64,000 nt of DNA. Origin: Pachyseris speciosa. Taxonomy: Eukaryota > Cnidaria > Anthozoa > Scleractinia > Pachyseridae. The notes beneath the pieces are model-generated. The model ran no database searches and was not told the DNA's origin. It saw nothing but the letters and a program-made list of their open reading frames with translations. How positions within the stretch are numbered: the first letter of the stretch is position 1; the number at the start of each line of letters is the position of its first letter. The translations under genes were made by a program, and so were the position numbers. Positions 20,801-34,500 of this stretch are shown here, piece after piece. The DNA lies in NCBI GenBank assembly GCA_016490735.1, contig JAEMWC010000015.1, positions 198,501-262,500 of the forward strand. The letters are read 5' to 3'.

Positions 20801-23800
20801 AGCAGAACTGAATAGGCTATTGTATACTTTGTTTTACGGTCTTTACATAGCAACAAAGAGCAAACTTTCACAGTGAGGTGTTGAAAATTTTACACAGGTC
20901 ATATTTCATTATTAGAAGAAATTCGAAGTGGGCAATTGGATGAACACTTATGTAGTTTAGCTAAGGAAAGGAAGGACAAGTAAAACATGTGTGTTTGGGA
21001 ACATAATATTTTAAAGCAGTAATATACTTGTGCGGAAAAACGTTTAAGCTTAAGTCTTATACTTTGGTTCATTTATACAGAGGGATTTGATTCCAACGAT
21101 TCGGCGGCATCAAACATGAGTAAAATATTTATGCGCTTTTAGACTTATTTTTCGATCGACAAATGAAAAAAATCTAAAACAAGTTTATAACTTTTGCTAA
21201 TTTTCTTGGTGTAATGTTAATGCTATATGAACAGCTTCAAAAGTGGAAACTTGATTGTGAACCTGTTGTCGAATACTGCGTTATCTCTGTCACCGGGCTC
21301 CCTTGCTAGCTTACAGGTAAACAGTTGGGATACATAAATTTTAGCGAACAGAAAATAACTGGAATTTCGAAGAACACAAACAAGCAATTGCACACTAAAT
21401 GCTTACATTTAAAACGGCCACAGATCTTTTTATTAAAGGACATAGAAACCATGATCTGTTTGCTGGATGAATCAAGAGTTCACGCCAAAAATTTGCATAC
21501 AGTGTACCTCGAAACAAGATATTTATGTATTTGCATATGGTAACGCAACACGCATTTTGTCAGTCGAAGTTTGCGGTTCAAAATTATTTTGCTCGATGTG
21601 TAGAGGCCCAGAACGAAGACGAAATAAACAAGCTATATTTTTCGGAGGCTGTCGAAGTTAAAAAATCATTTGACCTTGAAAATCATCAGAGGCGTATTTC
21701 ACGTGAGATGATTATTGTACTTCTTGCCGTGTGATAGGGTTCATCAAAAGGAATCCCTCGCACCACCATAAATTTGTTACCTAAGCATCCGGTTGAGTCA
21801 AAACGTAAAAGTTGGAGAATGAAAGCAAATCCTTTTACACAGCAACCAGGAAAAGGCTTCAAGCACATGAGGATTCCCACAATGGCTGTCTGGATATTTC
21901 TCACTTTGCTGTCTCGATCAACGCACGTGGAAATACTATTCTTATCAGATAATTCATAAAACACCAATTGTTGTTACTTTTGCGAAACTTCGCGCTCAGT
22001 AATCAACTGTAGTTGTAATAGCGATTGTCTTGTAAAAGCAAACTAACCAAACAAGTTTTCAAATCATCACTTGATCATGGAAGAATGCAGATAAAGGGCA
22101 ACATTTTACTTTAAGTTTCCTCGCCATTAAAAACGACCTACAGCTGCACCAATTGTTTGTTATCACGCTGACATATCTTTGAGGAAGAAGCTTATCGCGT
22201 TGAACATTAAGCAGCGAAAGCAGGAAAGATAAGACGAGAACTTCTGTTACTACGAGAAACTTTGAAAATTAGTGTGACTCAAACTAAGAGATGTTTTATT
22301 TTTTAAATCAGACACTTGACTCCCATCGTTTAGCTTTCCACAAAGTAAGAGCTTCTATTTCTTATGAAAGGTGTTCGTCATCATGGTTTCAAATGATAGC
22401 TGAGTTAATCTTTTGTCTCACAATTGAGTAAAAAAGATGTGGATCGCGACGTTTCGACCGCTATACTGCTGGTCTTTATCAGGCAATGGTGTCGACTGGT
22501 TGCGTGTGAGAATAAGAAGCACCATGGCTGGTCGTGACTGGTGCGTTTCGATCCTCACTTAGGCTGTTGTTGATTGGAGGATTTCGATCCTTGTCGTTCA
22601 GACTAGAAATTGTTCCCTCAGCGGTCTGCTTTGGTACTGATTGGCTGTTGTGTTGTCTGATCGTGAGCATCCATGCTTCAGGAATTTCAATTCCACTGTC
22701 CCTGTTAATGTTGTTAGGGTGAAGTCTTATGTGAATAGCCTCTTTAACCCTTTGGGTGTACCAATGTGGGTCTCAGTCAATAAATTTAACTTCGTCCCAG
22801 AGCGGATAATGTCTGGTCGCGTTGCTATGTTCTGAAACGGCGGAGGATTGGGTTTGAGCAAGCCGTATGTCTCTATTGTGTTCCTTAATCTGTACATTAG
22901 GGACTTTAAGCATGGACTACAGAAGCGTCTAGTACGGCGGGTTTTGACTGCAGAAGAATGGGACGAGAACGTATAGTTCTGCGGAAATTTGAAGCTCTTC
23001 TTTACATTAAGCAAGCCATACTACGTCGCATTGTACGAAACGTTATAATCTTTTTCTCTTTGGTGAAGTGGCAGAAGTGGGTACGTCATGCCATATGTCA
23101 AAGAAATAGGAGATTTGCTTCTTCCTTCTCACGGTGTAAATTTTATTTCTGTACACAACACAACATCATTTTGTCGACTCCATTCTATGCGCCTAAAAAC
23201 AACAAAATTATAACATGATAGCTGAGTTAATCTTTTGTCTCACGATTGAGTCACAAAGATGTGGATCGCGACGTTTCGACCGCTATACTGCTGGTCTTCA
23301 TCAGGCGATGGTGTCGACTGGCTGCGTGTGAGTATAAGAAGCACCGTGGCTGGTGGTGATTGGTGTGTTTCGATCCTCACTTAGGCTGTTGTTGATTAGA
23401 GGATATCGATCCTTGTCGTTCAGACTAGAAATTGTTCCCTCAGTGGTCCGCTTTGGTACTGATCAGCTGTTGTGGTGTTTGATCGTGGGCATCCACGCTT
23501 CAGGAATTTCAATTCCACTGTCCCTGTTGATGTTGTTAGGGTGAAGTCTTATGTGAATAGCCTCTTTAACCCTACAGGTGTACCAATGTGGGTCTCGGTC
23601 AATAAATTTAACTTCGTCCCAGAGCGGATAATGTCTGGTCGCGTTGCTATGTTCTGAAATGGTGGAGGATTGGGTTCGAGGAAGCAGTATGTCTCTATCG
23701 TGTTCTTTAATCAAACTTGATTTTCCAGTCATGCACTTTCCTCGCCCAGTTGCTAATATACAAGTTCCTAGAAGTAAAATATTTCCATAATGAAAGGTCT

Positions 23801-26800
23801 CCGAATTCGATTATTTGGAAAAGGCGTGCCAAGAATCGCGAAAGCTTTCACAGCTCGCCAGAAACATGTTGTTTGAGTTTCACACCTCCCACTGCATTTA
23901 GTGCTCAAAATCGAGAAATGTTTTTTGAGAAATCACTAACGACGGCCAAAAAGGGATAAAATATCTGTATGTTGCCGTTTAGGTTCAAACACTGGCATAC
24001 GAAGCATGTACAGTGCAGGAAAATACATCAACAGACTTACATACTTTCCACTCCGGCCTGCCATGATTCCTATGTATTTGGCGAGCTGACTATGGCTAGA
24101 AACCAGGCCAATGACATGTGACGGGAAGCAAAATTACTTGCGGTCACCTTACTAGACGCTACCATAGTCCTTGCTTAAAGTCCCTATTATTCACACACAA
24201 CCAGTCGACACCATCGCCTGATGAAGACCAGCAGTATAGCGGTTGAAACGTTGCGATCCACATCTTTGTGACTCAATCGTGAGACAAAAGATTAACTCAG
24301 CTATCATTAAGAGCTTGTATTTGTTTTCATACTGTTTTGTTCACTGAATCCTTGGGGGACAAATGTGAGACAAAATTTTAACAATACGTTCACAATAGTT
24401 AGTAATTAGTTACTGTTGTCTTTTACCGAGACATTACCGCGGCAATTTCACCGTGGCTTTCAGTTGCTTTCGGTATTGCCGCGGTTTTGGTTTCGGTGAT
24501 TCCGCGATGGATTCGCAGCAAACAACATCGGCAAAGATGAGGTTTAAATACCGCGTCCTAATGGGGGGATAGTTTAGAGCGGTACTGTATGTGTTTTATG
24601 TTTTTATGAATCCAATGTAATTTCAGATATTTTCACATTGGTGTAGTAATATGTATTTTATGTTTTTATGAGTCCAATGTAATAAATTTCAGATATTTTC
24701 ACATTGGTGTAGTAATATGTATTTTATGTTTTTATGAGTCCAATGTAATAAATTTCAGATATTTTCACATTGGTGTAGTAATATGTATTTTATGTTTTTA
24801 TGAGTCCAATGTAATTTCAGATATTTTCACATTGGTGTAGTAATATGTGTTTTATGTTTTTGTTTTTCAATCTTCAGTCATGTTCTCCCAATGCTGAGTT
24901 TTTTCCAGACAAGATCAATCAAACAAGTCACAGTGTTCCGAGGCCCACTGGAGATTGGTTCACAGTTAAAAATAAATGTTTATGGTTACAGCAGGGTAAC
25001 ATGTAGTCTTCTGCTAATTAAAATTTAAATGAAGGTATCATTTGATTGCAAGTTCCACACATGGGATCCCTCTGACTCTAAATGTTGATTTTAAATGAAT
25101 GTGAAGGTGAAAGAAGAGAAGCTAGCATCATGGAAGAAGCTTTCAGCAGTGTCACAGATGTCACCAAACCCCGAAACTATGGAGGTACAGATGCAGAGGT
25201 CTTATCATTTGAACGATGAGGATGATACAGAGGTTGATAAGGAAAATGTTGCACAAGGTAATCAAATTGATAAAGAAAATGTTGCACAAGGTAATCAAAT
25301 TATTTAGTGAAGCTATGAAATTGTAGGTACTATCATACTATTAAACTGTTATTATTTTAGTTTATATACATTGTATTCTGACTCAGATGCTGAGTTTTCT
25401 GTTCATGTCAGGCTATCGTTATGGTAAGACATTGGTTCCATTGACTAAGATTGACAAAGACAGCATGAAACTCCCAACAGAACGGTGTTTGCAGGTGCTG
25501 TGCTTTACTGCAAATGAAAATGTAAGTCAACTGTGATGTGCCTTTTTGATACAAAAAAAAAAACAAAGAAGAATTTATATTATTATAATGATATTTATGG
25601 TCACAACAACAACAGAACCGGTAAATGATAAGAATCATGCCAATGCTAATGCTTTAGTGACATAATATAATGATGATGACGATGATGATGACAGCGAAGA
25701 CAGTTATGATGATGATGATGATAACCAGGATAAACCGTGGCATTGGGTGGATTAACTGAAAACTCAGTAAGAAGCACATGAAATAGCAAGGAACTCACGG
25801 TAGCTATTGAGAATACATTATTATGTCCCAACACTACTTGAATTGTGCTCTTCTGTGGTTACATGATCTTTCTCATTTTATCTTTCATACTTAGCCTCTT
25901 AATGTTAATTTTTGGTTGCATTACACATGCAATTATTGTTTTGCAAACAAAATGAAACTTCTCACACATTGAATGCCATTTGTCTGCCATGCAACGATGC
26001 AACAACACTTTATTGACAAGAAAACAGTTGTGTTATGGTTTCCCTGTGTATCTACCATATATAGTAATTACATGCGCCCGCATGGTTGAATAAAAAGTTT
26101 GCTTAGAGTGAACCGCCATGTTGTTTGGGGTGTGCTCTAAAACGCCTTGTCAGTACATGACAATTTTGGTGACGAGGACGGGATCTTAAGGGATTTTTAC
26201 TGCAGAAAAAGTGAAAGACATTCCTAAACCAGATCCAAACGGTATCTCAAGATGGGAGACGAGGCAAATGAGGCACAAAATCCGGTTCGTAACATCGGAA
26301 AAGTTCAGAAGTGTGTAGTGGGAACTGACTTCGAAGCGTATGCAGAACAGCTAGAATTCTTCTTTGTGGCCAATGGAGTGACTGACTTGAAACAGAAGAA
26401 AGCCGTCCTGTTAACTAATCTTCCCACCGAAACGTACCAGCTGGCGAAAGATTTGGTGGCCCCAATATTGTTAAGAGAAGATTCTCTCACATACGACACG
26501 ATCGTCGAGCGTCTCCAAAAGCAATTGAAGCCCCAGAAATCTGCTCTAGTTGCCAGGTATGAGTTTGACAACCGAGCGCGAAACGCAGGAGAAACGGTGA
26601 GTCAGTATGTTGCTGTTCTGAAGCATCTAGCTACCGATTGCAAGTTTAATGAAGCCATGCGATTGGAAAGGCTCAGAGATAGATTGGTTTCGGGTATTCG
26701 AGATAAGAGAATGATGTCGGAGCTTTTGAAACTCAAACTTGAGGAACTGACATTTGACATTGCTGTAACGAAGTGCATTGCTATTGAGCAATCTTACAAG

Positions 26801-28485
26801 GATGTTGAAGCCCTCCAGGGAGAAGCAAGCATTGTGTTCCATGCATCAAAGCTCAAAGCCGGTGAAGGAGAAGTTGGCAAAGTTTCTCATAGCCTACAGG
26901 AACACTCCCCATTCAACTACCGCTGAGAGCCCAGCACAGTTACTCCTTGGGAGACCATTACGCACTCGCCTAGATTTGGTTAAACCCAACTTGAACCGAA
27001 AGATGGTTAACCAAAAGCATCAGCAGAGCATCAAGGCTGCAAACCAGAAGGGTAGACAGCGTCGTCAGTTAGAGGTTGGTGACTCGGTGATGTCACGAGA
27101 TTATCGAGGGGACCTGAAGTGGCGTTCAGGGCTGATTGTCAAGAAGACAGGTCCACTAATGTACGAGGTGCAGGTGGCACCAGGAATTATTTGGCGTCGA
27201 CATATCGACCAGCTGAGGCCGACAGCAGTTGAACCCGATCCTGTGGAGGTCAGCGAACCAGAAGTGGTCAGCCTACCACCAGTGCCAATCCAAGAGAGTG
27301 CACCACCCAGTGTGGTTGGTACAGTTCCAGAGGTGCTAGTGGCAGATCAACCGGAGATGGATTCTGTCCCCGCACCTGCAGCTACCGATCCTTCGGAAGC
27401 GACGCCAGCCAGTCCTGTGGTCCGTGAGCAACGGTATCCCCAGAGAGTGCGCAAGGCACCACAGAGACTTGATCTCTGAACTGTTATTTGTTAGAGACAG
27501 TCGAGTATTGAACACTTTTTGTTGGTTTAGTTTGTTTCTAGATTGTGATTTAAGCATGTTTACAAGCCAGACACTGATCAGTGTTTTTGTGTGGAGGAGA
27601 TGTTATGGTTTCCCTGTGCATCTACCATATATAGTAATTACATGCGCACGCATGGTTGAATAAAAAGTTTGCTTCGAGTGAACCGCTGTGTTGTTTGGGG
27701 TGTGCTCTAAAACCCCTTGTCAGTACATGACAAGTTGCTATATCTGTCGGCACGAAAACAAAAACTAAATCATATGACCAAATGTGAAACTGACTTCCTG
27801 GCTCGTGCCCAGGTCCTCCATTCAGTGTGAGAGAACTTTGTTTCCTGCCTCTTTTGCAAGCTCAGCCGACAGGAAAAACATATCATCGTTATTTTTATTG
27901 AATAATTACATATTTATTTGCAATAATAGATTTGTTAATGAGTTTTTAAATCATTTTTTCTTTTGTTAGAGCTAAGTACACACAGTTCACTGTACAAGTA
28001 CAGTCAATTCCTGTTTTCAAATTCAAATGAAAAAATGGAGATTTCTTAATGAGGATGTCTTGAAAGTGTTTCAGCTTACTAGTAATTGCTATTTCTTCCA
28101 CAGGTTCACAGGTACCAGTACATAGGAGAAAATGTTATATCTTTTGTTCCTCAGCCTGGTGATCAGGTACATGTACTCATGATCAACTTTTACTTCTTAA
28201 GAATTCAAAGTTTTATATATTACAGTGATTTCCATTAAGGGATGGGGGCTGTTTTCGTTTTTCGAAATAATTTATTTTGAGTCAGATCCCTGGCTACTGT
28301 ACATAATAGAAAAACAGCATAATGTTTGACTAGTATACCACAACATGTGAAATTATACTAGGTTACTTTTTGCATGTCCCCACCTTCAAACATTCATAAC
28401 TAACTTTTAAGTGTTAGTATATTAATCTCTGACTTTTGGCCACTCCAAGGGGGATAGAACAATGATGATTCATATCTGTTAATTA

Positions 28486-28527
<42 letters not shown>

Positions 28528-31500
28528 TGACTTGATGTTTTTCAGCATGCTGCTGTAGCTCTGTCAGCATTTATCAATGGAATGTATGAATCAGACACTG
28601 TGGCCATTGTAAGATATTGCAGAGCTAAAAATGCTCCTCCCAAGCTTGGCTTTGTGGCTCCACACATCAAACAAGACTATGAGGTATGTGTACATTGTAC
28701 ATGTAGAACACTTCTTCCATTCAGTTTCAATATTCATACTGCATAATTTAACTGATAATGAAGGTGAAGAATGTGGAGGTTCCATCACACAACTGGATGT
28801 GGTAAGGAGGTAGTGTGGTTATAAATTATATGTGGTTTGACATGTGACTTAATTATTCCACATTAAAGTGGTGTTGTGGCTGCTACCCAGGATTGAAGAG
28901 GTGTTTCTTGGAAGTACATTTGTTCTTTCAACTACTAAGCCACACTTTGATCTTACCAACTTGTTTTTCTCTCGACTGGAAGTTAGTCCATTATTTAATT
29001 AAACTGTTTCCTTTTTCAATTTGAATAAGTTTTTGTTATTTTTTGTTTTTATGTTGAGCACTACCATGGAAATGTCTTGTTGTAACTGTATATTAGTTTT
29101 TCATAAATCACAATCTTAAGTTAGAAAACAGGACTACATTGTACCTTCAAGTTGATAGATGATACATGTAAGTGCTTTAGTAACTTTCCTTTGATTGGAA
29201 TGCTCATTGAAATTTTTTCATTTACAGTGTCTTCTATTTACTGCTCTGCCATTTATGGAAGATCTTCGGCAATTCAGTTTTGCATCTCTTGATGCCAACA
29301 AGAAATGGTTGCCATCAGGTTGGTGTAGCACCTTTCTATAATTACATGTATAGTCAACGAGTCACACATACACTTTAATAACTCTGTCACAGCTCTGGAC
29401 AATTATTAAAAGCTTGTTTGTGTATAATTTATTATTCCAGAATTTCATGTAAGGTATAATTATGTTGTGGTTTAAATTTTTTCTCCCTTTGTTTTTGGGT
29501 ATGATAATGTATGATAATGTATGATAATTAGATGACAACAGGGTGAAAAAATTAAACCAAGGATGAAATTGAATTACAACATACATTATGTACACACATT
29601 ACATTCACTTTCATGTTTGTTTGTTCAGGGGAACAACAGGATGCTGTGGATAATCTCATTTCTGCGATGGACTTAACAGATGCGCAGCGGTAATTACACC
29701 ATTAAATACTTTCAAAAATGCCAGTGAAGTTTGTGTTCATTGTCAGAGGAAACAGGGTGTGACTCTTGCTTCTCTTTTGTGTTTTTTCTCTTTTGCCTAC
29801 TGCATCTAATAAAGTCATGTACCTACTGTATTTAATTAACACCATCCTACTGTACTTGATTAATACCTACTGCACTTGATTAATACCTACTGATTTGATT
29901 AATACCTACTGCACTTGATTAATACCTACTGCACTTGATTAATACCTACTGATTTGATTAATACCTACTATATTAAATTAATACCTACTGTATTTGATTA
30001 ATACCTACTGCACTTGATTAATACCTACTGCACTTGATTAATACCTACTGCACTTGATTAATACCTACTGCATTTGATTAATAACTACTGATTTGATTAA
30101 TACCTACTGTATTAAATTAATACCTACTGTATTTGATTAATACCTACTATATTAAATTAATACCTACTGTATTTGATTAATACCTACTGCATTTGATTAA
30201 TACCTACTATATTAAATTAATACCTACTGTATTTGATTAATACCTACTGCATTTGATTAATAACTACTGATTTGATTAATACCTACTGTATTAAATTAAT
30301 ACATACTGTATTTGATTAATACCTACTATATTAAATTAATACCTACTGTATTTGATTAATACCTACTGCATTTGATTAATACCTACTATATTAAATTAAT
30401 ACCTACTGTATTTGATTAATACCTACTGATTTGATTAATACCTACTGATTTGATTAATACCTACTGCACTTGATTAATACCTACTGATTTGATTAATACC
30501 TACTGCACTTGATTAATACCAACTGCACTTGATTAATACCTACTGTATTTGATTAATACCTACTGCACTTGATTAATACCTACTGCACTTGATTAATACC
30601 TACTGCATTTGATTAATACCTACTGCACTTGATTAATACCTACTGCACTTGATTAATACCTACTGCATTTGATTAATAACTACTGATTTGATTAATACCT
30701 ACTGTATTAAATTAATACCTACTGTATTTGATTAATACCTACTGATTTGATTAATACCTACTGATTTGATTAATACCTACTGCACTTGATTAATACCAAC
30801 TGCACTTGATTAATACCTACTGATTTGATTAATACCTACTGTACTTGATTAATACCTACTGTATTTGATTAATACCTACTGATTTGATTAATACCTACTG
30901 CACTTGATTAATACCAACTGCACTTGATTAATACCTACTGATTTGATTAATACCTACTGTACTTGATTAATACCTACTGTATTTGATTAATACCTACTGA
31001 TTTGATTAATACCTACTGCACTTGATTAATACCTACTGCATTTGATTAATACCTACTGATTTGATTAATACCTACTGCATTTGATTAATACCTACTATAT
31101 TAAATTAATACCTACTGTATTTGATTAATACCTACTGCATTTGATTAATACCTACTATATTAAATTAATACCTACTGTATTAGATTAATACCTACTGCAT
31201 TTGATTAATACCTACTGTATTAAATTAATACCTACTGTATTATTTTGTTTAATACATACTGTATTTGATTCCACTGCATTTGATTAATACCTACTGCATT
31301 TGATCAATCATGCAGAGATGAAGATAACCAACCCATAGAGGCACTGAAATGTAAAACCACTTTTAACCCAGTACGACAAAGAGTTTTCCAGGTGAGTGAT
31401 TAAATTTGAGTTATTGGTTACAGTGCCATGTTACTAATGACAGTATTATAATAATATTATTATGCGGCTTTGTCAGTCACATGACTGGTGTAATTCTTAT

Positions 31501-34500
31501 GAAAGGAATGTGATTACTTTCAGTGCATTCAACACCGTGCCCTGAACCCAGATGACCCTGCTCTACCAGATCTGGATCCTGTGATTGCAAGGTAAAATTT
31601 ACCATATACACTGTAGTTATACCACAATAAATGCATGCAATTAACAACAACAACAACAATGGTGGTCATCATCATCATTATCATCATCAGCATCACTGTT
31701 ATTACAGCATGTATGATGTAGGGTTAGGGTTACATGTAGCTAATTAGGTGAACATTGAAAACATTATTACACTCTTCTTATAGTTGCAAGCTGTGAGTAC
31801 CATACATGTACTATATGCTGTACAGATAATAGTGGGCTCTGATGTGGCTGCCTTAATTAATTCCTGTACATTTTTATTTAATTTAAATACAGTTACCTGG
31901 AGCCTAGTGCAGAGTTCAAAGCAAGGTGTGCCCCTCAGTGCACCAAAGTGAAGGTAAACAGAATGCTGTATTTTACAGTCCTAAATGTACAATTTATTAA
32001 TCCTTCTTTTGTATGATTATGATGAATTTATGATGAATTACCCATTTGGTGTGTACTGCTGACATAGCGAAGTTAATGCTATGTTTTTCACTATGTCAAT
32101 AGTTCATTCTTGGCTTTTTCAGGACTTGTTCCGGCTGGAAAAAGTTGAGCAGAAGAAAAAAGACACAGCTGCTGAAAATGTCTTCAGAACAATGTAACTG
32201 AGTCTGTTATGCTGTTGTGCTGTTTGACTTGCAGGTGTATTCAGGGCAAAAAATAATATTAATAAAATAAATATCTCATTATTTTATCACCAGTGGAGAT
32301 GCTGAGAGGAATGGTGAACCTTCAGTTAGTAGAACAGATGATCATGATGAAACTGACTTTAGCATGGCAAGTTTGGCAAAAGGAGAGGTCACTCAGGTAC
32401 ACTGTAATGTCCTTACATTGTTGATAGATATATTATTTAATTCTTTTTCAGCCATGACGTGTAAAATCCACTTGGCATATGTTTTATCAGGACAGAAATA
32501 TCCATGAATTGTACAAATTAATTAACGTTCAAAACTAGGAACACATGGTTTCCTTTAAAGCCAAATTGATCACCCACTGGCAATAACTGCACTTGTATCT
32601 TTCAGGCTGAGAAACGTTTGTAACAAGGACAATTTAATTCACTTGTTTTCAGGTTGGCACAGTTGATCCAGTTGGAGATTTTCGTGCTATCGTTAGTAGA
32701 AAGGATGAGGACAGATTTGATGAAGGTGGGCCACCTTTGAATATGGGATGTCTGTGATTTGTACATGTAGAGGGTTAACTGGGATATGTTGGGTATCCTG
32801 TGAAGCATTATCAAAGATGGCAAACCACAACAATTTAAGGATCCAAAATGAAGAATAAATGGTATAATGTGTTAACTGCTTTACCAGTATAATTTTCCTT
32901 TTTATTTTAACTCAACAGCTGCCAAACAGATGAAGGATAGAATCCTGCAGTTAGTGTTGGACTCATTCAGAGACCAGTTCTATGCTAAAGCCCTGGACTG
33001 CGTGAAAGCTTTGAGAGAAGAGGCTATAAAGGTAAGAGCACCACATTGGTGTCACCGTCGTCAGCATCATTATCATCACCTGCACCACAATTCATTGTCA
33101 TCAACATCAACAACCATCATCATTGTCTAGCATCTGTCATTACCCTCAAATTAACGTTATCTTATTTTAGTTGCTATTATCGTTATTGTGTTTGACTTCC
33201 TCATGATAAGAACTATTCCTGTTTTTTTTTTTTTTTTTATTATTATTATTATTATTTTTTTTATCCAGGGGCATCCAATTTAGCAGAACTAGTTTAAATG
33301 GAGCCCTGACAAAACACAAAAACAAAGACATTAAAACATTAAAGTTAGACAATTAATTAAGTTAAGACAACATGTAACGCAAGTGTTACTGTTAACTGTT
33401 TTTTATGCAGAATGTTATCAAAGCTTGTCTTTGCAATGATAATTATTATTTTTGGACTGGTTGACTTATTTTGTGGTAGGCTGGTGAGTCTGTGATGTTA
33501 AACATATTTCTTCAAGAAATGAAAGAAAAGATAATAAACCAAAGGGGCCATGAATTTTGGCTTTTGCTGGTAAAAGGTAGGTAATACTAACTACCGGTAC
33601 TTAATAACTGAAAGTAAGGTCGTTATGGGAAACTCTCAAACTGAGGCCTTGCCGTATTGACTAAGCTATTTTGAATGGACATCTACTCTTGTGGTGAGTC
33701 AAGCTTCACTGTCTTCACAGCTGTGGGAAGGAAGATTGTGAATTGAATTAGTTTTCAAGCAATTATTTCTCATAATTGTGGAAGAAATTGTCAGCTGCTT
33801 ATCCAGTGAAATAAAGAATTGGTGTTTTGGTCATTGCGCTTTGGCGGCTTAATCTCAGATTTGTAGGAGTAAGGAAAATTATCATTGAGAAAATTAATGT
33901 TTCATGCCCTTGCAACTATGGGTGTGTGGCTTACTTATGATTAGTACCAAGATAACTCTTCTTCCAACCAGTTAAGTGATAATTTGTGAACTAAAATCTA
34001 TTCAGCAATACACAATAGACTTCCTGTCCCTATTGTGCCTTGTTTTCATCCTTTTGCCCAATTCATTTGTTGTGAACTGCATATCTTCATCTCGTGCTTT
34101 TTTCATGAACCGCAAGGGCCAGCCCTGTCAAAATGTGCTGGCAGCCAGCAAATTTGCTGCCTATAGTCAATTACTTGCCCCTTACTTCACACTTGGACTT
34201 CACTGGGAGTTCTCTAGCATGCAAGGGTTGGTGGCAGTTTCTGCCTACTACTCCACGTATGCTGCCCACTACTACAAAACATTTTGACAGGGCTGGCAAG
34301 GGCAGTTCATGCATGCCGATGTCCCTATGATTTCAGGTGGTAAGTACTGTAGGCCAAAGTTTGAGATTTTCCTGTTATTACCCAATGGTGGAGGTTACAG
34401 CTGTATTACATGTAAGTTCTTTATTACAGTATATGGCTAACAAAATGGTTCTAAAAAAGCCTTACATGTAGTTCAAGTGGAGGTCGTAACTTCACATCCA

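Larger units (their letters stand above)
20098..24587. mobile_element. TA-flanked DNA element with nested insertions (Ku80 intron 9)
   Basis: The right end, read inverted, is CAGTACCGCTCTAAACTATC. The left end starts CAGTACC (20098-20104) and resumes GCTCTAAACTATC at 20644 after a nested element. TA lies on each side (20096-20097 and 24588-24589), and the flanks rejoin into a uniform tandem-repeat unit. Inside are Penelope-like fragments (22.4-24.3 kb) and no transposase I recognise. Confidence 0.75.
26031..27732 (+). mobile_element. Internally deleted Ty3-like LTR retrotransposon (Ku80 intron 12)
   Basis: The LTRs are 26031-26162 and 27601-27732 (132 bp each, TG...CA, six differences by eye). 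The 5-bp target duplication AGTTG is present at 26026-26030 and 27733-27737. A purine-rich tract (GTGGAGGAGA) precedes the 3' LTR. Only gag and the integrase tail remain between them; protease, reverse transcriptase, RNase H and the integrase core are missing. Confidence 0.93.

Noticed and set aside
22534..23657. + strand frames repeated in two copies
   Set aside because: They mirror the minus-strand Penelope-like C-terminal coding sequence and have no domain of their own.
29815..31308. Regular array that could be mistaken for a CRISPR
   Set aside because: Units are contiguous without unique spacers, only 19-20 bp, and lie in an animal intron; it is a minisatellite.
34133..34330. Possible extra Ku80 exon between exons 24 and 25
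   Set aside because: Exon 24 joins exon 25 in phase (G|AA) with normal Ku80 spacing; the frame here has no similarity to Ku80.
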